DNA of 64,000 nt from Coniochaeta sp. PMI_546. Its lineage: Eukaryota > Ascomycota > Sordariomycetes > Coniochaetales > Coniochaetaceae. Below, in pieces: positions 14,200 through 23,700 of the stretch (position 1 is its first letter; each line of letters opens with the position of its first letter). Location of the stretch: contig MU271146.1 in the NCBI GenBank assembly GCA_021432605.1, forward strand, positions 1,860,001 to 1,924,000, in the 5' to 3' direction. The translations under genes and the position numbers were made by a program. The notes beneath the pieces are model-generated. The model made no database searches. It worked only from the letters and a program-made list of their open reading frames with translations, and was not told the DNA's origin.

Positions 14200-15691
14200 T
14201 CACCTCTTCCCAGCAGCAGCCTTCCTCTTATTCTTCCCTAGCCGAGGCGTCGTCTTGCCCTTCCCTCCTCCAGCCTTCATCCGCTTGACGCTGAAACCGC
14301 CCAGATCGCCGGCACTCACCGCATCGTTGGACTTGGCATGCCTCTTCTTGCCGCCGAAGCCGAACTTGGAGTCCTTCTTGTGCCGCTTCGCGGCCGGGCC
14401 GTCGCGACCGCCGGCACGCTTGCCGGCGCTCTTCCTGTCGGCGCCCTTGATCTCGTCTTCGACGGCGACGTCGAAATCGATGGCTTCCCTCTCGCCCGCG
14501 GCCGCACCGGACTCGGAGCGTTCTGTTATGTTTGTGTTAGATCAACCTCAAACGTAGCTGATAGGAGACCGGATCTGGGAAATAGAAAAACTCACTCCTC
14601 TTCAAAGTCTTGATCTTCTCCAGCGTCTCCCTCTTGGCCTTGGCGCGCTCCTGCTCCTTGGCGACCTGGACCTGCTTGCCGAACTTCTTCAGGTCGCGCT
14701 GCTTCCGGGCCTCGGCAGCGGCCTTCTTGCTGGTGGCCTCCTCGACGAGGCGCGCCTTGACCTTCTCCATCTGCCCCTCGTTCTTGACCATCTCGGCGAA
14801 GTAGTCGTTGGGCCGGGTGAAGGGCACGCCCTCCTTGATCAGCTGGGCGCGGCCGATCTTGGCCGCCTCGAGGGCCTGGGCGTAGAACGCCAGCTCGCGC
14901 TGCAGGTCGTCTTGGATGTCCTCGATCGCGTCGGCGGTGGGCTTGGACGAGACGACGGACTGGTGCGTCGCGAAGGGGACGGAGGGTCCCTGCGGGAGCG
15001 CGATGCGTGCAAGGGCGGCGAGGAGGGCGGTGTGGTTGTTGATCGTTGTGCGGGTGTGGGGAACGAGGTCGTCGCGCTCTTCGTCCTCGAGGTCCTCTAG
15101 ATCCTCGAGGTCGATGTCTGAATCTTCCTCGTCTTCTTCCTCTTCTTCCGAGTCGGACTGGGCGATTGCGGCCTTTCGTACTTGCGACTTGTCGGCTTTG
15201 GGCTTGGGGAGGTCGGTGGGCTGCTTCCCTCTCTTTGGCCGCTCGATCTTGGCTTCCATCTCCACCTCGGACTCGGATGAGCTCTCGTCGTGTTCGAATT
15301 GGGCGAGGTCGAGCTGGTAGATGGTTAGTGTCTGAGACAAGAGTGGTGGCTGCGACGGCAGGGGTTTCTATGCACTCACCTTGCCCTCCTCGTCGGATTC
15401 TTCCTCGTCGGAGTCGCCTTCCTCTGCCTCGTCATCAATCAGCCCATTCATGTCGTTATCGGCATCTGAGTCCTCCTCTTCTTCCCAATCGTCGTCATCG
15501 TCATCAGACTCTAGCTCAGCGTCCGCTTGAGGTTTCTCCTTTTGCTGTGGCTTCTTCAAGTTCCTGGTGTCGGGCAGCCCCGCTCTACGCTTTTTCCTCG
15601 AGTTTTCCTTCTGCTTCCTCTTTTGCAGAACCTTCTTGATGTCGACGCCCTTCTCGGCGGCGAGAGCCGATAGTAACCTGCTTTTGGCCAT
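14200..15691 (-). CDS. EBP2: rRNA-processing protein EBP2
   Basis: Nucleolar protein of the Ebp2 family, needed in yeast for 27S pre-rRNA processing and 60S ribosomal subunit assembly. The model has three exons on the minus strand, 15691-15380, 15313-14596 and 14522-14200, giving 450 residues with GT-AG introns of 66 and 73 nt. The first third is highly charged with runs of D and E, typical of nucleolar proteins. The conserved core follows, with the segments RELAFYAQAL and PFTRPNDYFAEM. The C-terminus is the family signature, KFGFGGKKRHAKSN, then a basic tail with RLGKNKRKA. The frame stays open upstream of the chosen ATG, but MAKSRLLSAL fits a true N-terminus. A GATGAGCT sequence near 16048 resembles the PAC element of ribosome-biogenesis genes, though a single copy is weak evidence. 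Confidence 0.93.
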
Positions 15692-16386
15692 GTTGTGTCT
15701 TCTGTGGTGTCGAGGTCTGTATCGTTTGTATGGAGACCTTGGGCTTCGTATCTGGTTAGGGCGACCCTGCAGAACTTTTTTTCGTCGAGGTCGATTTTCT
15801 GCCGCAGTGTTATGCGGGCCTAGTTGGAGGTTTAGGAGCGCTAGGAGCTCACCGCTCATACAAAAAGCGGGTCCGCCCGTCCTTGGAGCTCTCTCCGAGT
15901 TTGGCATCTTTATCAAACATTCCATACCTAGGGACATTGATCCGACAGCATACTTATAGCAGCCGACATGATCACAGAAGAGACATGCAAAACCATCGAC
16001 TATGTAGAGTAGGGTGAAGCTGTCGCGCAAACTTACTTTGTGAACAGGGATGAGCTCCTTGGGCTGAATGTTCTGAGGAATGCAGTTTGGCGGCGGGAGT
16101 CACAATGCTGATGCTATTTAATGGCAGGAGAGAGGGAGGTTCGGTGTCCTACCAAGTAGTAGAACACGACAAAACCTTCTAAGCAAAGTCATATGACAGA
16201 CGAGTCACAAGTCACAAGGCAAAATGGACGCTCGAAGTTGGGCCAACATGCCTTCATTAAGATTTTCCATTCTAGCGATAATGTACTAATCCATCCATCC
16301 CGTCCCCTCTCCAAATAGAAAATAGCCCCCTTGCTGGACAGCTCATGGCCAACTCGCCATCCAACGAACAAGGGACCTAGGTATCA
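15692..16386. other. Upstream region of EBP2
   Basis: This is noncoding sequence between the EBP2 start and the 3' flank of the pheromone gene. It holds CT-rich and GA-rich patches and a GATGAGCT motif near 16048. No other gene was seen. Confidence 0.5.
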
Positions 16387-16935
16387 TCAACAGTAATGCA
16401 CATCGTCGTCCGGTACGGGCCAGTCCCTCTCGAATCCCGGCTCGGGTTGACAGCCCAGGAAATCCTGTGTCAAAAAGGCTGACGATGGCGAAGAAACGTA
16501 AAATGTCGTGGTTGGGGTTATGTAGGTGTGGCATTGCCGGCTGACAGGGGAGAAGTGAAGTGAAGGTGGTCTGTGGAAGTTGCGTCGTAGCTCGGCAGCT
16601 GTGGATGGTCCGCTCAAGGTGCAGTGGGCCATGGTGGTTCTGAAGCTGCTGTCGCTACTAGGAGGTCCGAACGAGGCGTGCTGAGGTTGAGGTGGAGTTG
16701 GCTGCGCACAGCGAGAGATGAGTGACGGGTCAGACGTCTGGCTGGGGACGATGCTTCTCTGATTTGGCGAGGACATTGTTGGTTTTATAGGTGAGAAGTT
16801 GCTCGGAAGCGAAGACAGGGGTTCGTGAGATTCCGGTGGTATCGATGATGTCTTCGCTTGGTGTTGCCAGATGCTGGGTTGGGAGAGCTCCCGTCGACTC
16901 GTCTCTTGCCCCGTTCGAAAGGCTCCGTAGGTCAT
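16387..16935 (-). other. 182-codon frame directly after the pheromone stop; probably 3' UTR
   Basis: An ATG at 16935 follows the pheromone TAA with no base between, and the frame runs 182 codons. The translation is rich in S, P, T and Q, with no recognisable domain; the end, with PVPDDDVHYC, looks more protein-like. Fungal pheromone transcripts can have long untranslated tails, so 3' UTR is the simplest reading. A separate downstream cistron or an exon of an unrecognised gene cannot be excluded. Confidence 0.3.
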
Positions 16936-17004
16936 TTACATGACAACGCAGTAGCCGTCGAGGTTGGTCTGGACCTTGGGGGTGGAAGTCTGCTTGGAAG
17001 GCAT
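16936..17004 (-). CDS. a-factor-type lipopeptide mating pheromone precursor
   Basis: A 22-codon gene, ATG at 17004-17002 and TAA at 16938-16936. The peptide begins MPSKQTSTPK and ends LDGYCVVM. The last four residues form a CaaX box (C19, V20, V21, M22), the signal for farnesylation, removal of the last three residues and carboxymethylation. The size, MPS start, S/T/P-rich leader and YCVVM end match the mfa-1-type precursors of Neurospora and relatives, which are exported by a Ste6-type ABC transporter and sensed by a Ste3-type receptor on the opposite mating type. The leader before the ATG is CA/CT-rich (ATCAATCAAC then ATG), as in strongly expressed fungal genes, and a TATA-like ATAAATA lies about 115 bases upstream. 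It is too short for usual gene callers. The mature N-terminus cannot be predicted from sequence. Confidence 0.88.
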   Translation of the reverse strand: MPSKQTSTPKVQTNLDGYCVVM

Positions 17005-17849
17005 GTTGATTGATTTGAAGTTTGCTTGAAAAGCGGAAGCTGGTTGAGTGTTGTGTATTGAGTTGAAGATGATTGTGCTGAGGAGGAGAAGTTAGAATCT
17101 GCTCGGGAGGAGAGGCTGGTATTTATGGTTTTCTCGTCCCTCGAGATCAACAGATGAGATTGAGGATGAATAGCCTGTGGGCTGTATGCTGCGAGTTCTT
17201 TGCATTGTGGGACTGAGAAAATACCCTAGGTGAGGCGCACGAGGACAAAAGAAGCCATCGCCACTTCGATGCTGCTCGCCCAGAAAGAGTGCGTGATATT
17301 GTCACCTTAGTATTGTCCTCAAGCAAACAGGCAAACATATAGAAGTCTTTTATCATGGATTCTAGACCGAGCGCAAAAGTCTCATGGATCTAAGGCCTCG
17401 TGTCCTTGGATGGACGCCACATCGAATGTCATGCACACTCTAGGACACCACATACGTTCCTTATAGACTTTCAACAAAAAGAAGGTCGAGAGTACTAGCA
17501 AAGCATTTAGCGTCACAGGGTAAAACGCTGTGATTTCGTTCTCAAGCGTGAAAAAGGATTGTGGAGAGGTGTGATAGTGATTGGATTTTGTGGTAGCTGA
17601 AGTCGACTTAGTATTATCTCCTTAGTATTGTTCTCCATCCCTACTACGCGGATCATGTACACAGCTCGACACTAAGCTGCAACCACAACTCAAATATCAT
17701 ATAATTCAATAATGAAGCTTAAGAATCTGACAAAAGGCCAAGCCACCAGCATGCTTCGCCTCGGCCTTGGAGTCGATGACGGTCCTTTTCCTCCGCTGGT
17801 CACGCTCTTGCTCGGAAAGCAGGGCAGCTATGAAAAAAAAACACTTGAT
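17005..17849 (-). promoter_or_regulatory. Promoter and leader of the pheromone gene
   Basis: Noncoding sequence upstream of the pheromone ATG, bounded by the 3' end of cyanase. On the minus strand it holds an ATAAATA TATA-like box at 17126-17120 and a CT-rich leader with CTTCTCCTCCTC at about 17090. Farther upstream lie repeated CTTAGTATT motifs, listed separately. The bases nearest 17849 are probably cyanase 3' UTR. Extents are inferred. Confidence 0.5.
17305..17635. promoter_or_regulatory. Three copies of CTTAGTATT upstream of the pheromone gene
   Basis: CCTTAGTATTGTCCTC at 17305-17320 and CCTTAGTATTGTTCTC at 17620-17635 differ at one base in 16. A shorter copy, CTTAGTATTATCTC, lies next to the second at about 17607-17620. 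They sit about 300 and 600 bases upstream of the pheromone ATG. The ATTGT core resembles the site bound by SRY-type HMG-box proteins, the class of some mating-type regulators. That link is inference. Confidence 0.55.
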
Positions 17850-18473
17850 CTAGAACCTAGTGAAAGGGAGCCTATTTCGAGGATGTTAGTTGAAATCCAC
17901 AGACAATCGACACCAAGAAATTTATCAGATGAACGGACCATTTGCCCCTGAGTGTAATGACTACCCAGGATGCCCCGGAATCATCCACCTCCTTCTCGAC
18001 GTTTGTGTTGAAGCAGATGGCACTCATAATACCGTCGCCAAACTTTTCGTTCAGGACTGCCTTGTACGCGTATCCGTAGTTCTGGACGATCTCATACAGG
18101 CGATAAATCAGAGGCTCGACAGGAGGCATGGGGCCAGCCCTGCCCCTGTCAGGAAATCCCATCATTTGACTGGCAATAGTCTCCTTGGGAACTCCGAGGA
18201 TTTGTGACAGCTTCTCCACATCCTCGGCAGATGCTTGTACCTGACCGTAAAAGAGGCCAGCAACAGCGATCTCACTACGTCCGAGCTCTTTGGCGAGCGT
18301 TTCAAAGCTGAGGCCCCTCTCGGTCTTGGCCTCGAAGAGAGACTTGGAATACGCAGGTAGTCGATCAACAATCGAGCTCTGCAAGAAGTTAGTCACCATA
18401 GCTAACACGTGTGCTAATCTGTGTTGTTTGATAGTCTTACATCTAGCGAAGCGAGCCTTGGTTGTTCCGACAT
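17850..18473 (-). CDS. Cyanate hydratase (cyanase)
   Basis: Converts cyanate plus bicarbonate to ammonia and carbon dioxide, detoxifying cyanate and releasing nitrogen; cytosolic decamer in the characterised family. Three exons on the minus strand, 18473-18441, 18378-17939 and 17871-17850, give 164 residues, close to the family length. An N-terminal helical domain contains [19 protein letters not shown]. The catalytic triad known from the E. coli enzyme is present: Arg and Glu in YRLYE (R104, E107) and Ser in DGIMSA (S130). The last exon is only 22 nt; it restores the family C-terminus GKWLPFTRF across a junction that splits the Trp codon. Its intron has an unusual donor, GTCCGT, so automated models may miss it and read into the intron. 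The 18473 ATG begins [11 protein letters not shown]; the frame is open upstream but less plausible. Confidence 0.95.
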
Positions 18474-19264
18474 GACTGTTAAGTTGAGTTGCTGTCTAAG
18501 TCTTGTGAGGCGTATAGCTGGATGCGGAGAACGGAACAAGTGTTTATGATACAAGAAGCAGGAGTCGAGAGAGGATTCCAGGACTACTGAAGCAAGCACG
18601 AAAGAACAGGAAGAAGAACGGCCGAGGTCGCTTCTTGAATGCCCTCACTCAACGTCGTCATAAACGCGGTCATTATAAGCCGGTCGCCGTACCCCGCGTT
18701 GCTAGGCGCCCCCGCCTGAACGGAGAAAGGCCGGACACTCGGGAAGCCCCCAGTTTCTGTGTAACTGCCGTTACTAAACTCGATCCCAGAAGGGTGTTCT
18801 TGGTCTCAGTAATCGCAGTACTGGAAGGCCCGTCACCATCCTTCCAATGCAGACTTTGTTGGTGTACCAAAGCCCAAAGACTTTGGAGGTAAACATCGAA
18901 ATGGAAGGCCGCTCCGTTGGTCCCCGTGTGCCCACAGTGATCTCCAAACTGAAGACTCGGAATTAGACTCAACTCATCCATCCAGCCTGCTCAGCCCCAT
19001 GGGACGTGACATCATACAGACTTCCTGTAGACATCGCAAGCTCGAGCCAGGGCAGCAGTTGTGAAGCTGACTGTCCCTGCATGAGCGGTCCGATGCGGAT
19101 CTGGATTGCGGTGGGGTCGACTTATCTTATCGGAGATTATCTTATCGGAGACGTGGGGAATTTTTCCGGTCTTCAACCCTCCATACCGCAATTGCCAGTC
19201 CGCGACGACACGAGCTCTTGGGCACTCTCACATTAGTAAAGCCACAAGCGAGAAGGGCACCATC
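18474..19264. promoter_or_regulatory. Divergent promoter between cyanase and the CCDC137-like gene
   Basis: About 790 bases separate two divergently transcribed starts. No gene was seen inside. The right half carries a GATA tandem repeat, listed separately. Leader sequences of both genes lie here. Confidence 0.55.
19122..19151. repeat. 15-bp tandem duplication with four GATAA sites
   Basis: The unit TTATCTTATCGGAGA occurs twice, perfectly, at 19122-19136 and 19137-19151. On the minus strand each unit gives CGATAA and AGATAA, so four sites fit HGATAR, the core bound by AreA/Nit2-type GATA factors. The repeat is about 115 bases upstream of the CCDC137-like ATG and about 650 upstream of the cyanase ATG. 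Cyanase yields ammonia, so nitrogen control is plausible but unproven. Confidence 0.75.
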
Positions 19265-20355
19265 ATGCCGCACAAACATACCAGAAAGGAGAGGGATGAA
19301 TCAAGGTTTGTACTGTGTACTTCGCACCGGGACATGCTGTGACTGACTCCCTGCCCAGCTTCAATCTGCCTCCAACCGAAATTGCAAAGCCATTGCCTGT
19401 CACGTCGATATCCAAGCATAAGCTAGAAAAATCAAAGCAGGGCACATGGAGAGGTAATGCATCCAAAGCTGCTGCACCAAAGGGGAGCGGGTCGAAAGGG
19501 AATGCTCCAGACGAAAAGAAGAATCGGAAGCGAAAGCGACAAGACGACAAGAAAGATGACGCACCACGCGCTTTCAAGAGACTCATAGCCTTTGCCGAGG
19601 GAAAGAAGCCTCGTGGTGGCCTAGATGATGGGGTTGTGCTTTCGAAGAAACAGAAGAAGGCGGCCAATGCGGAGGCTGCTGGTACATCCGCAGAACCTGC
19701 GAAAGCTGCGAAACAGACGGAGAAGCAAGAGCGGGATATACCGACGATCCGGCCTGGAGAGAGGCTATCAGAGTTTGCGGCCCGTGTCGATGCCGCGCTG
19801 CCTCTGGGAGGACTGGTTACCAAGACGGCGGTGAAGAACGGCAAGGATATGCTGGGTATCAAGGTGCCTCAGACTCGGAAAGAGAAGAAGATGCACAAGC
19901 TCTACGAGCAATGGAGACAGGAGGAGCGGAAGATCCAGGAGAAGAGAGAGGAGGAAGCCGAGCTGGCTGAGGAGGAGGAAATGGACGACGAACAGGGAGG
20001 AGTGAAGTGGAAGATCGACATGGAGGATGATGCTGCAAGAGGAAAGAAGAAGAAGAAGGGCAAGAAGGGGAGGGTCCTGGGAGAAGTAGGTGGAAAGGAG
20101 GAGGATCCTTGGGAGGAGCTCAAGCGGAAGAGGGGAGAAGGCAAGATCGGGCTTCACGATGTCGCAAAGGCTCCGCCCGAGTTGATCGCTCCAACAGCCA
20201 AGCTTCCGATGGTGCGTGGCGCAGCAGTCAATGTCGGAGATATCCCCAAATCGGCTGGGAGCCTGCGAAAGAGGGAGGAATTACAGAGCTTGCGCAGCGA
20301 TGTCATCGCGTCTTACAGGAAGCTGATGGATGAGAAGCGGTCGAGTAGACCTTAA
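19265..20355 (+). CDS. CCDC137-like lysine-rich protein, probably nucleolar
   Basis: Two exons, 19265-19305 and 19359-20355, joined by a 53-nt GT-AG intron with a CTGAC-type branch, give 345 residues. The protein starts MPHKHTRKERDES, then NLPPTEIAKPLPV, a pattern I associate with a conserved but poorly studied ascomycete family. It is very rich in K, R and E with nuclear-localisation-like runs (KKNRKRKRQDDKK, GKKKKKGKKG). Three segments in order resemble human CCDC137: RPGERLSEFAARVDAAL, then APPELIAP, then a C-terminal helix with SDVIASYRKLMDEKR. A predicted coiled coil lies at roughly residues 185-230. A role in ribosome assembly or nucleolar chromatin is inferred from composition and from neighbouring EBP2, not shown. 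Confidence 0.75.
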
Positions 20356-20752
20356 TTAATTCTAAGCTTTATTGGCACCGTGTCAATGTCATAGGCCTCA
20401 AGATCGCACGGCCTGGAACAATAGCAATGTCCAACAACTGGCAAAGCCACAACTGCTTTCCCAGAATAAGCTGTCTAGAGTGTGAGTGTTTCACACCAAA
20501 GAAGCACATAATAAAGAAGATTTGAGCCAAGACCTTCCTCAGTCAGTGGTCCCACTTTTTCCAACTTAAAGTCAACCTCCCACTCCAACTTCCCCTCCAC
20601 TTTGACTGCAACCAAATCTGGAGACCCAACCTCGTCAGCTCAAAAAAAATAATCGTGGCCCACCGCAACACCCGGAGTTCAATTCCGACCGTGGACAATT
20701 TCAACTCGTCTTTTTCTATCATCCTTGGGATGTGAAGCCTTGCGAAGCTATC
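20356..20752 (+). promoter_or_regulatory. Promoter and leader region of the Tfc3 gene
   Basis: Short noncoding stretch between the 3' end of the CCDC137-like gene and the Tfc3 start. It contains CA/CT-rich sequence around 20560-20640. No gene was seen. Confidence 0.45.
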
Positions 20753-23700
20753 ATGAAGGAGGGACTTGAGGGGGTTGTAGAGTTCTTACTCCCAGAGCTG
20801 GCCTTTGCCGGCGAGCAGGGTGAGTCGATCATCATGTCGCTATCCCGGCCCACGTGATATGGTTCGAATGGTCCTAGAGAATCGGTGTCTTTGCTCACAA
20901 GTATTCATATAGGACTGTCAGTTGATGGTTTTCTTGCTTTAACAAAGCAATACTTCAAAGGAGAGAAGAAGGCAGCTCAAACTCAACAGCAGGGCAGCCA
21001 CAGCAATGGCGACAACGAGGTTCTTGATCCATCGACGTCCGCCGAAGCGTCTACTACATCAAGCGATGCGGAGCTATCTTTCGCACGCGGCGCTTGGACC
21101 TGGCTGGTATCCCGGCCAAATGTTCTGGTGGGCGGCAATAGGCGTTGGAACAAGCTTAGCTTGGACGAGGTGCTGGCTCTCCCAGAGCCCGATGGTTCAG
21201 GAGCGGCGCCAAGCACTCCGGCACAAGGAGACACCCCGGCTCCAGGAAGTACTCCAGCCCTAGGAAGCGCACCAGCTCTTGGAAGTACACCAACTCCTGG
21301 AGTTATCCCAGCCCCAGGGAATCCCCAAGCTCCCGAGGGGCCATCTTCGCAGACACCTATCTCAGCACCTAAACAGCGAGTGACCAAGTCCAAATCTACC
21401 TTAACTACCCGGCCCAGGATCCAGGTGACGGAAGAAACGGTCTGGCAGGCTGTTGCCGGACACGGCGTCGATTACAAACAGATTCCGAAGCTGGAGTGGC
21501 ACCTACTGCAAGGTATCGCCCCTACTAAGCACAATGGAATCCTCCAGAGTGATCTCCGACGATTGGTAGGACAGGACAAACGGTCTGTCCCGAAGCGCAC
21601 CGATTTCCTTGCTGCCAAAGGATACATCGTGAAGCGTTCGATCATGGTCCGAGCATCCAAGACCAGCAAGCTCTGGTTAGCTGGCTTTGCCCCTTCAACC
21701 ACCGTGGAAAGCAGCGAGGCCTCGCAATCTATGGATATCAAGATGACCAAGGAAACCTTGATTAGAGACCTATCCCCTGTACCGTGGCATGCCAAGTGGA
21801 CAGGGGCAGACATCGATGTGGAGACTTTCGCTGAGAGCGTCATTGCCATCGTCAAAGCCTGGGGCGTCATGAGATATTCCGATGTAAGGCTGAAGATGGG
21901 AGTGTACGAGCTACGGTGGCAGATGAGGGTGATGGCCCGTCTCACGAGAAATCTGGTAGACATGGGGATCATCAAGTACACAGCTGCGACCTTCAACAAT
22001 TCGAGGAAGGTTTGGAAAGACTGCGTCAAGTTTATCAGGGATCCAACCGAGGCAGAGTGGGCGAAAATCCTCGCAACTGGAAAGAAGACCTCGAAGTATA
22101 CCGACTTGTCGAAGGACCGCCAGCCGAAACCATTTGCGTTGTCCTTGTCCGAGAAGACGACTCCCCAGCCACAGGAGACGGTGGCAAAGACCAACGACGA
22201 AGGCGCCGTTGGAGCCAGTCCCTCAAAATCTTCCTCTCGCAGTCTGGCAGGCTGGGTGCCAGAAAAACCACTCGCACAGACTCTCTTTGACGCAGTTGAC
22301 GCCGCTGGCCCGGCTGGAGCTACCAACCCACAGATCAGTGCGGGGACCGTTGGCTACAATTTTCGTCGTTATGTCGGCACTATGTTGACAAACATGGCAA
22401 TGTGTCGACAGCCTCCACATTTGCAGAAGTTTCAGTTGAACAGGACATTGGTACGGGTGGACAAGACTAGCGCCTTCACCTACACGACGAATCAGAGTGT
22501 TCAGCCAGCGCGAAGTCAAGAGCAATCGGGTCATTCATCGGTCCCTGGGGCTCTAAATGATGATGATGCACATGCTGTGGAGGCACCAGCACCTCCCAAG
22601 GCGTCCCTTTACGGTTTCGCCCCTATTCAAGAGGAGAAGCTGGCCAGCCCTGCTGCTTCGCTATCTGAGATCAGCCGGAAATTACGCGGACGGCACCGGC
22701 AGCATCTTCCTCCAAGGCCTCCCCTAATAGATGAAACACCTGGACCGGACGAGGATGGTAGACCGCCCAAACGTCGTCGTATCGTGGGGGAGGGCGATGT
22801 AGAGGTGGCTGATGTCGACTCGCAGCCGCCCTTGCCAAATGAGAAGCTCCCTGGAAAGCCACCTGGCGCTTACATCGGTGAACCTGGATCGCTGAATCCG
22901 AATCGGAAGAAGAACGGCCGCCCTAGGAAGTCGTTGGTTGTGATCTTCAAGACGGATAAACTGAAAGATCCGGCTTTTTGGGAGACCGACTCGATGCTGG
23001 CTCATAATCCCGACGAGACAGTCGTGAACGTTCAGTACAACGGTATCCGTGGTAAGCTGTGTCTCAACCGGAGGGACAAGACAGTTGTGTTCTCTCGGAA
23101 ACCGCAACTACCTGGTAAGGAACCTCTGACCATCCAGCTGGGAGACCTGCTTGAGGAACCTGTGGTTAGACCTGTCCCAGGCTGCGACGACAACAGCCTT
23201 GTCTTCGTGACCAAAGAGAGTGGTGGGAATCCATCTTGGAATTACGTCTTTCTCTTCAAAGATGACGAGACCAGTCAACGGGGCGTAGTCGAAATACTGA
23301 AACGGGTCAGGTCAATAGCGAATGGGGAGCCTATCGGGGACGACCAAGGGGCTGAGCCTACGGAAGCCCTAGCCATTACCCGAGAGGCCGGTTCTCCTGG
23401 AGTCATTGAGACCACTGAACAATCAAAGCCGGCTGAGCCATCCGAGTCCCTCACGACCGGGGAGACATCGATGGCCGGGCAAGCAGAATCAACAACGGCG
23501 ACGCCCAATGGCAAAGGGAAAGGAAAAGGCAGAGGAAAGAGGAATCCTCCCGGCGCTGGACAAAAGCCCTGGAAATGCGAGAAGTGTGGCGGAACCTGGA
23601 AGAATGACATCGGCCTCAAGTATCATTTGACCAAGGCTCAGGTTCCCTGCAACCCCGACTATGTCGCAACGGCTGCCGTCCCTATCCTGTCGAGAAAACG

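Noticed and set aside
15692-16030. Upstream in-frame extension of EBP2
   Set aside because: The frame is open to 16030, but the added sequence looks unlike the family, and the ATG at 15691 gives a standard EBP2 start.
21472-22326. 284-codon minus-strand frame
   Set aside because: Antisense to Tfc3 coding sequence; no independent support.
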